Of a stretch of 39,517 bases of DNA, positions 34,402 to 39,517 are shown piece by piece. The notes under the pieces were generated by a model. The model was not told where the DNA came from, did no database searches, and saw only the letters and a program-made list of their open reading frames with translations. The DNA is from Acidimicrobiia bacterium (GTDB lineage Bacteria; Actinomycetota; Acidimicrobiia; Spongiisociales; UBA5794). How positions within the stretch are numbered: the stretch's first letter is position 1; every line of letters begins with the position of its first letter. The DNA lies in contig JANTHO010000019.1 in NCBI GenBank assembly GCA_024762335.1, forward strand, positions 1 through 39,517, written 5' to 3'. Both the position numbers and the translations under genes were made by a program.

Positions 34402-34778
34402 TGAAGTCGTCCCTCACGTCGACCGCTGCGGGAGCGGCGGTGGCGGTCATTGGGCTGCTGCCGTTGCTCTGGGTCATGAGGCTGAGTCAAACCGAACCGC
34501 CTCCCGTCGCGACTCCGATCGTCACGACGGCGCCCACGGTACCGACGACCACGACCATCGCTCCGGAGCCGATCGTCGTCACGATCGAGCCGACCACTCC
34601 GGAACTCGCCGGTATCGGTGACGCCGCAACGCGTGTGCTCTATGCCAACGGATACGCCCGGTTCACCGCACCAGATGACCTTGATGATGAACTTCCGCCG
34701 TCTGTGGTCCAGCTACTCATCGAACGTGGCGTAACACTCACCGTCGCCGTCGATGCCGACGAAGGAACGACACCATGA
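34401..34778 (+). CDS. Small membrane-anchored protein of the apbE operon
   Basis: The 125-residue product has an N-terminal helix (about 8-27), a Thr/Pro-rich linker (31-68) and a folded part of about 55 residues (ELAGIGDAATRVLYANGYARFTAPDDLDDELPPSVVQLLIERG). The ATG shares a base with the upstream stop (TGATG) and the stop overlaps the next start (ATGA). The segment GDAAT (73-77) is the nearest thing in the operon to an ApbE flavin-attachment motif, [ST]GA[ST]-x-[ST], but it lacks the Ser/Thr-Gly pair, so I do not claim it. Its function is unknown; the context suggests a partner in electron transfer at the outer face of the membrane. Confidence 0.7.
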   Translation: MKSSLTSTAAGAAVAVIGLLPLLWVMRLSQTEPPPVATPIVTTAPTVPTTTTIAPEPIVVTIEPTTPELAGIGDAATRVLYANGYARFTAPDDLDDELPPSVVQLLIERGVTLTVAVDADEGTTP

Positions 34779-35152
34779 TTCTCAAGCGACTTTTCCCCGC
34801 CCGGTGGGCGAAGATCGTGGCGTGGACGGCTGCCGCACTCGCATGGGGCACAACGGCCGTTGCGGTCGCAGCGAACGCCGGGGCCGTCACACCGGTGGAC
34901 CAGCCGGAGCCGGTTGCCGCTCCCGAGCCGCCGACGACCACCACCAGCACGACAACCACGACCGCACCGATGCCGGACATGCCCGAACGGGGACTCGTCG
35001 TCGTGCGATACACCCCGGTTCCCCCACCCCCGCCGCAGGTCGTCACGCGCACCGTCGTTGTGGCTGGTTCGTCGGGCGGCGGCGGGAGCGTCGCATCAGC
35101 ACCGGCTCCGGCGCCGGTCGTGACGGCTCCGGTGAAGAGCTCGGGATCGTGA
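34775..35152 (+). CDS. Small Thr/Pro/Gly-rich membrane-anchored protein of the apbE operon
   Basis: The 125-residue product has an N-terminal helix (about 11-34) preceded by MILKRLFPARWAK. The rest is low-complexity: Pro/Glu, a run of Thr/Ser (54-63), a strand-like part RGLVVVRYTPVPPPPPQVVTRTVVV (72-96) and a Gly/Ser/Ala/Pro tail. It overlaps both neighbours by four bases (ATGA before, GTGA after), so it is translated together with ApbE. There are no Cys, no haem motif and no flavin-attachment motif. It looks like a spacer or scaffold anchored in the membrane. I do not recognise a family. Confidence 0.65.
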   Translation: MILKRLFPARWAKIVAWTAAALAWGTTAVAVAANAGAVTPVDQPEPVAAPEPPTTTTSTTTTTAPMPDMPERGLVVVRYTPVPPPPPQVVTRTVVVAGSSGGGGSVASAPAPAPVVTAPVKSSGS

Positions 35153-36000
35153 AACGATCCGTCTTCCCCGCGATGGGCACCTCCGTCGATGTGACCGCTC
35201 CGGACGACTCCCGTGTCACAGCGACACAACAGCTGTTTGCCGAAGTCGAAGCAAGGTGCAGCCGGTTCCTCAGTACCAGCGAACTCACGAGGGCCAATCA
35301 GGATCCACGTCCCCGCGTCCCGATCTCGGCCGAACTCGCCGACGTGCTTACGGTGGCCTCCGAGGCGCGCTCCATGACGGATGGCCTGGTCGACGCCGGT
35401 ATCGGGCGTGCGGTCGAGTCGTGGGGCTACGACCGGACCTTCGATGACGTTGTCGATCGGCCTGATGATGACCTACCGTCGAGCGGAGAGGTCCACGATT
35501 GGAGGATCGAAGGGTCCACGCTGGTTCGTTCCCCCGGGACCATGATTGATCTCGGCGGCATCGCCAAGGGGTGGACGTGTGACCTGGCGGTCGAACGCGG
35601 CCTTGCCACCATCGTGTCTGCAGGCGGCGACGTGCGATCTGCCGATCCGACGGCGAAGGTCGAAGTCGTCGATCCGTGGGGCGGGGTCGTGATCACAGTC
35701 GCACTCGGTATCGGTGCGCTTGCGACGAGTTCGGTATCCCGGCGTCGGTGGCGAGTTGCCGATCGCGAAGCCAATCACCTCGTCGACCCCAGAACGATGG
35801 AGCCCACCAGGAGCCCGGTTCTGACGGCCAGTGCCGTTACTCGCACGGCGGCAGAGGCCGAAGCCGCCGCCAAAGCGATCCTGCTCCACGGCGCCGGGGG
35901 TCTCCGCTGGGCGGATCGGCAACCGTGGATCACGAGTGCGCTCGTCGTATGGAACGACGGGCGAGTCTATGCGACGACCGGACTCGAGGTGGCTGCATGA
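35149..36000 (+). CDS. apbE: FAD:protein FMN transferase
   Basis: The 283-residue enzyme carries the ApbE motifs: FPAMGTSVDV (6-15), RFLSTSELTRANQ with the SEL-x-x-x-N pattern, GTMIDLGGIAKGW as the conserved D-x-GG-x-AKG site, SAGGDVR, GALATSSVS, NHLVDPRT and the A-x-T-x-x-AEA segment near the end. It moves FMN from FAD to a Thr or Ser of a partner protein outside the membrane, using Mg2+. No signal peptide or lipobox is visible, unlike many ApbE proteins, so its location is open. It lies between two small membrane proteins and a ferric-reductase-like protein and overlaps both neighbours by four bases. No classical FMN-binding-domain substrate is encoded in the operon. Confidence 0.9.
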   Translation: MKRSVFPAMGTSVDVTAPDDSRVTATQQLFAEVEARCSRFLSTSELTRANQDPRPRVPISAELADVLTVASEARSMTDGLVDAGIGRAVESWGYDRTFDDVVDRPDDDLPSSGEVHDWRIEGSTLVRSPGTMIDLGGIAKGWTCDLAVERGLATIVSAGGDVRSADPTAKVEVVDPWGGVVITVALGIGALATSSVSRRRWRVADREANHLVDPRTMEPTRSPVLTASAVTRTAAEAEAAAKAILLHGAGGLRWADRQPWITSALVVWNDGRVYATTGLEVAA

Positions 36001-36590
36001 ATATCCCGTGGATCGTCATCCGCGGCGCAGGGATCGTCGCATTCATCCTGCTGGCCGCATCGAGCATCTGGGGATTGCTCATCTCGACGAAAGTGCTCGG
36101 ACGGACGGTCAAGGCGAAGCCGGTGACCTGGTTCCATGAGTCGCTCGGCCTTGCCGCCCTCATCGCCACCGGCGTCCATCTCGTTGCGCTCACGATGGAC
36201 GACTACATCGAATTCGGATGGGCCGATGTGCTCGTTCCGGGCGTCGCCTCGTGGAACTCGATGGCCGTGTCTCTCGGGATCACCGCCTTCTACGGGCTGG
36301 CAATCGTCGCTCTCAGCTTCTACGTGAAGGGCATCATCGGGCAGCGGGCATGGCGGATGATTCACTTCCTCGCTTTCGGAACCTTTCTCGGCGCCCTCAT
36401 CCACGGTGTCATGGCCGGGACCGACACCGGCTCGCCTGCTGTGACTGCGATGTACGCGGGTTCGGCACTTCTCGTCGGCGCCCTCGTCACGCTGCGGGTC
36501 GTTCAGCAACGCACCACGTCGCCGGGCGGTCCGTCGCGACCGGATCCGCGCATCGACCGGCGAGCAATGGCGACTTCTCAGGCCGATTGA
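35997..36590 (+). CDS. Ferric-reductase-like transmembrane haem protein
   Basis: The 197-residue protein has about six predicted helices. Two His pairs lie one above the other in the membrane: H47 and H61 (TWFHESLGLAALIATGVHLV), and H123 and H136 (MIHFLAFGTFLGALIHGVMAG). These spacings are those of bis-haem b proteins of the ferric reductase/YedZ superfamily. It should carry electrons across the membrane. The start overlaps the apbE stop (ATGA), so it is the last gene of the five-gene operon. In many bacteria such haem proteins work with covalently flavinylated proteins made by ApbE, which fits this operon. The C-terminal 25 residues are Arg/Pro-rich. Confidence 0.85.
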   Translation: MNIPWIVIRGAGIVAFILLAASSIWGLLISTKVLGRTVKAKPVTWFHESLGLAALIATGVHLVALTMDDYIEFGWADVLVPGVASWNSMAVSLGITAFYGLAIVALSFYVKGIIGQRAWRMIHFLAFGTFLGALIHGVMAGTDTGSPAVTAMYAGSALLVGALVTLRVVQQRTTSPGGPSRPDPRIDRRAMATSQAD

Positions 36591-36605
36591 CCCCCACGGT
36601 AGGTG

Positions 36606-37568
36606 CTACCCGGCATCGTCGGGTTGGATGCCGGCCGTCGACACCGGCGGTGTCGGCATCTCCTTGCGGGGTCGCGTTGTGATGTAGACGCCGAGGAGGA
36701 CGACACCCAATCCGGCGGCCGCCGACGGTTCGAGTGCTTCTCCGAGGACGAGCGCCCCGAGCAGGACCGCGACGCCGGGAATGAGGTATGCAACCAACGA
36801 CACGGTGACGGCCTTCGTTGTGGCCAGCATCCGGAAGTACAGCCAGATGGGGAGGGCGCTGGCCCAGATCGCCAGGGCCAGGAGCGCCGCGAGCGCCACC
36901 GGCTCGGGCCGGATGTCCCAGGGCTGCTCGAGCGCGATAGCGACGAGCGCGGCAACGCCACCGGAAACGAGTTGCTGTCGCATCGCCAGGCGGGTCGCGT
37001 CCTGACGCCCAATCGTCCTGGCATACACGGTCCCGGATGCGTAGCTGATGGCGACGACCACCATGGCGAGTTGCCCGCCGAGGTCCTGGCCTCCGAACGA
37101 TGCCGGTGTGATGCCGATGATGAGACCCACACCACCCAGTCCGATCACAACACCGGCCACCTGGATGCCCCGGAGCCGTTCGCTGGTCAGGAAGAAGTGG
37201 GCGAAGACGACGACGAAGATCGGTGCCGCCGCGCTCAACATGCCGGCGACGGAACTGTCGAGGCGAAGCAGCGCCCACGCGGTGAGGACGTTCGGGAGCC
37301 ATCCGCTGACCGTTCCGAGGATGATGGCGGGGATCCAGCTCGCCTTCTCGTGCCCGGCCCGGTTGCGGGCGAATCGGACGACGAGCCAGAGCAGCGCGGC
37401 TGCAACGAGTCCCCGGAATGCAGCCATCGCGAACGCCGGGACCGTCGGTACAGCGACCTTCATCATCAGGAAGGCGCTGCCCCACATGAGGGAGAGCAGG
37501 CCGAGCTGAACCCATACGCGAGACTGCTCGGCCGGGTGGTGGTGTCTGGGTGCTGTCGAGTGGGTCAT
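36606..37568 (-). CDS. EamA/RhaT family DMT transporter
   Basis: The 320-residue membrane protein has ten predicted helices in two EamA repeats. GLLSLMWGSAFLMMKVAVPTVPAFAMAAFRGL opens the first, with LRLDSSVAGMLSAAAPIFVVVFAHFFL as its conserved second part; LAMVVVAISYASGTVYARTI starts the second half and AVTVSLVAYLIPGVAVLLGALVLGE closes it. EamA proteins export amino acids, nucleosides or other metabolites; the substrate is not predictable. The gene converges on the ferric-reductase-like gene with only 15 bases between stops and is divergent from the MFS gene at 37672. No Shine-Dalgarno site is obvious. Confidence 0.88.
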   Translation of the reverse strand: MTHSTAPRHHHPAEQSRVWVQLGLLSLMWGSAFLMMKVAVPTVPAFAMAAFRGLVAAALLWLVVRFARNRAGHEKASWIPAIILGTVSGWLPNVLTAWALLRLDSSVAGMLSAAAPIFVVVFAHFFLTSERLRGIQVAGVVIGLGGVGLIIGITPASFGGQDLGGQLAMVVVAISYASGTVYARTIGRQDATRLAMRQQLVSGGVAALVAIALEQPWDIRPEPVALAALLALAIWASALPIWLYFRMLATTKAVTVSLVAYLIPGVAVLLGALVLGEALEPSAAAGLGVVLLGVYITTRPRKEMPTPPVSTAGIQPDDAG

Positions 37569-37671
37569 CGGATCGAGCCTGATCGCGGTTCACCGACGAT
37601 ACCGACGTCCACGCGGTCGGAATCCGGCGCACGACGATTTGTGGGCCCCGCGACCCGACTTGAATCGGGGT

Positions 37672-38865
37672 GTGACCACTTCGTTGACCGGCGTGCGCCG
37701 AACGGCATTCAGCTCGATGCTGTTTATCGCCATGGGGGCGGCAACGTTCACCGCGTCATCGCTCGGGATCCTTGCCACGTTCATCATCGACGATCTCTCG
37801 ATCAGTCGGGCCGAGCTCGGGGCGGTTCTTGCAGTCGTCAACATCGCGGCCGCCGTTCTGTCGCCCGTCGCCGGGCGCATCACCGACCGGATCGGGGGCA
37901 AGCGGGCGATCGTGACGCTGTTCATCCTCTCCGGAGCGACGTTCCTTCTGCTCGGCACCGCTGTTGCCTATGCGATGCTCTTCGTCGGCGCCCTCGCCGG
38001 TGCGTTCTCCCAGGCCACGGCCAACCCGGCAACGAACAAGCTGATCGCCGAAGACCTCCCGGCGGGCGAACGGGGGGTCATCACGGGGGTCAAGCAGTCC
38101 GGAGTCCAGGCCGGGATCTTCCTCGGCGGTCTCGCCGTGCCGTCGCTCGCGATCGCGTTCGGCTGGCGCGGCGCCTACCTGGTCGTCGCCGCCGTTCCTC
38201 TGGTCTTCGCCGCCTTGGCGGTCTGGCTGATCCCCACGGCATCGCCGGCATCGGAGAGGCATCGGACCAACCGTTCAGGCCGTCTCCCGGCGGCGATCTG
38301 GTGGCTCGCCGGATACGGATTCCTCCTCGGATTCTCCGGCGCCGTGACCTACCTGGTTCCCCTCTTTGCAGAGGAGTCACTCGGACTCAGCCCCGTCGTA
38401 GGAGGAATCGCCGCGGCCGTCATCGCATTCACCGCCGTCCCGGGCAGGATCCTGTGGAGCCGATACGCCGAACGGTCGGGTGCGTTCCGCGGCTCGCTTG
38501 GCGTCATGGCGGCGCTGTCGGTCGCTGCTGCCGTCCTCTTCTACGCTTCGGGTGCATCCGCCGCTTGGCTCCTGTGGCCCGCCGCGATCCTCATCGCGTC
38601 GGGTTCGAGTTCGTGGAACTCCGTCGGGATGCTCGCCGTCATGGTCGAGGCGGGGGTCGGTTCGACCGGTCGGGCATCCGGGGTCGTCCTGTTCGGATTC
38701 CTCACCGGGCTGGGGATCGCACCGCCGATCTTCGGGGCGATCGTCGATCGAACCGGTTCGTACGATCTCATGTGGATGCTGTCGGCGCTCGCCGCAGCGG
38801 CGGCCGGTGCCGTGATCATCGTCTGGCACCGGGCCGCGTCGACCGGCGGCTCCGCTACCGTCTGA
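37672..38865 (+). CDS. MFS transporter
   Basis: The 397-residue protein has twelve predicted helices with the MFS loop motif GRITDRIGGKRAIV between helices 2 and 3, and the motif GVKQSGVQAGIFLGGLAVP in helix 5, as in nitrate/cyanate and related MFS groups. Substrate unknown. I chose the GTG at 37672; the frame begins at 37639 but that part is not conserved in character. No clear Shine-Dalgarno site is present, so the message may be leaderless. The neighbouring EamA gene is divergent across 103 bases. Confidence 0.85.
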   Translation: MTTSLTGVRRTAFSSMLFIAMGAATFTASSLGILATFIIDDLSISRAELGAVLAVVNIAAAVLSPVAGRITDRIGGKRAIVTLFILSGATFLLLGTAVAYAMLFVGALAGAFSQATANPATNKLIAEDLPAGERGVITGVKQSGVQAGIFLGGLAVPSLAIAFGWRGAYLVVAAVPLVFAALAVWLIPTASPASERHRTNRSGRLPAAIWWLAGYGFLLGFSGAVTYLVPLFAEESLGLSPVVGGIAAAVIAFTAVPGRILWSRYAERSGAFRGSLGVMAALSVAAAVLFYASGASAAWLLWPAAILIASGSSSWNSVGMLAVMVEAGVGSTGRASGVVLFGFLTGLGIAPPIFGAIVDRTGSYDLMWMLSALAAAAAGAVIIVWHRAASTGGSATV

Positions 38866-38889
38866 GAAACGACGTCATGGAGGTGTGAC

Positions 38890-39517
38890 GTGGGACACAA
38901 CATCCTCATCAGCGGCGCCTCGGGGTTGCTGGGTGCGGCAGCGCACCGGCACTTCCTGTCCGGTGGTCACCGCGTCACGACTCTCGTCAGGAGGGAACCG
39001 AACGGACCTCACGAGATCCGATGGGACCCGGCCCGGTCGATCCTGGATCCGGACTCCGTCGGCGGTTTCGACGCCGTCATCAACTTCTCCGGAGCCGGGA
39101 TCGGCGATGCTCGATGGACCGCACGACGCAAGAAGGTGCTCCGCGACTCCCGGATCGACAGCACGACCCTGCTGTGCCGGTCTGTCGTCGAATCGGGCGC
39201 CCCACCCCGGGTGCTCCTGTCGGCATCTGCGATCGGTTGGTACGGAGACCGGGGGGACGAACTGCTCGACGAGGACTCGTCGCACGGGGATGGCTTCCTC
39301 GCCGACCTGTGCCGCGATTGGGAAGCGGCCACCGGTGCAGCCGAGGATGCCGGCATCCGGGTCGTGCATCTGCGGACCGGTCTTGTGCTCTCGGGTTCGG
39401 GCGGCGTGCTCGGCCCGCTCCTCCCCATCTTCCGACTCGGCGCGGGCGGGAAGATCGGCGACGGGGGCCAGTGGATGAGTTGGATCACGATCGACGACTA
39501 CGTCGGAGTGCTCGATG
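38890..39517 (+). CDS. TIGR01777-type NAD(P)-binding epimerase, 3' end outside window
   Basis: The first 209 codons are visible. The GTG start at 38890 follows GGAGGTG. The N-terminus HNILISGASGLLGAAAHRHFLSGGH is the Rossmann loop of an extended SDR. FDAVINFSGAGIGDARWTARRKKVLRDSRIDST and LLSASAIGWYGDRGDE are diagnostic for the TIGR01777/YfcH group, where the Tyr in the WYG segment replaces the usual YxxxK. GWYGDRGDELLDEDSSHGDGFLADLCRDWEAA and LRTGLVLSGSGGVLGPLLPIFRLGAGGKIGDG continue the family pattern. Members are of unknown substrate. The C-terminal DUF1731 segment lies beyond the window. It follows the MFS gene by 24 bases. Confidence 0.85.
   Translation, partial: MGHNILISGASGLLGAAAHRHFLSGGHRVTTLVRREPNGPHEIRWDPARSILDPDSVGGFDAVINFSGAGIGDARWTARRKKVLRDSRIDSTTLLCRSVVESGAPPRVLLSASAIGWYGDRGDELLDEDSSHGDGFLADLCRDWEAATGAAEDAGIRVVHLRTGLVLSGSGGVLGPLLPIFRLGAGGKIGDGGQWMSWITIDDYVGVLD

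Noticed and set aside
34619-34633. GDAAT segment as ApbE flavin-attachment site
   Set aside because: It lacks the Ser/Thr-Gly before Ala-Thr and the following Ser/Thr, so the match to the known motif is too poor to claim.

Overview
The window is high-GC bacterial DNA packed with genes on both strands, with no intergenic stretch above 300 bases. Several features point to an actinobacterium, most likely Acidimicrobiia-like. These are an F420-type (Ddn-like) nitroreductase, TANNNT -10 boxes with few recognisable -35 boxes, some starts without a Shine-Dalgarno site, many ATGA/TGATG stop-start overlaps, Thr/Pro-rich secreted linkers, and a PadR regulator beside a small membrane protein. This placement is an inference from gene content. 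No rRNA, tRNA, CRISPR array, transposase or phage gene was found.

Layout. 1-6.5 kb: a lipoprotein cut by the window edge, a secreted WGDGS protein, a saccharopine-dehydrogenase-like oxidoreductase, a Kef/CPA2-type antiporter, a secreted triple-repeat helical protein and a Ddn-like reductase. 6.6-12.1 kb: a sugar/glycerol-3-phosphate type ABC importer (binding protein and two permeases, no ATPase) followed by glycerol-3-phosphate dehydrogenase; together they suggest uptake and oxidation of a glycerol-phosphate compound. 12.1-12.65 kb: one DUF559 nuclease-like gene enclosed by 35-base inverted copies of a GC-rich hairpin, which looks like a small mobile unit. 12.7-16.8 kb: a Cys/Met-metabolism PLP enzyme, a divergent M20 peptidase, a DUF805 protein and a phosphonoacetaldehyde-reductase-like iron-type alcohol dehydrogenase. 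16.9-21.3 kb: an overlapping four-gene operon (ThDP enzyme, bile acid:Na+ symporter-family protein, epimerase, SDR) for an unassigned pathway.

21.4-26 kb: a zinc-ribbon NUDIX hydrolase, an ABC-F ATPase, an aldo/keto reductase, a membrane protein and a PadR regulator. 26.3-29.4 kb: a quinol:cytochrome c reductase operon in the order cytochrome b, Rieske, tri-haem cytochrome c. 29.6-33.7 kb: a large hybrid sensor whose kinase core looks dead, a secreted helical protein and a lipoprotein glycerophosphodiesterase. 33.8-36.6 kb: five translationally coupled genes ending in ApbE flavin transferase and a haem-binding ferric-reductase-like membrane protein, preceded by three unrecognised membrane-anchored proteins, one with an Asp/Glu/His tail. 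36.6 kb to the end: an EamA exporter, an MFS transporter and the start of a TIGR01777-type epimerase.

The strongest candidates for something undescribed are the palindrome-bounded DUF559 unit, the ApbE/ferric-reductase operon with its unknown partners, the ThDP-symporter-epimerase-SDR operon, and the pseudokinase hybrid sensor. All calls come from reading the sequence; no database search was run.
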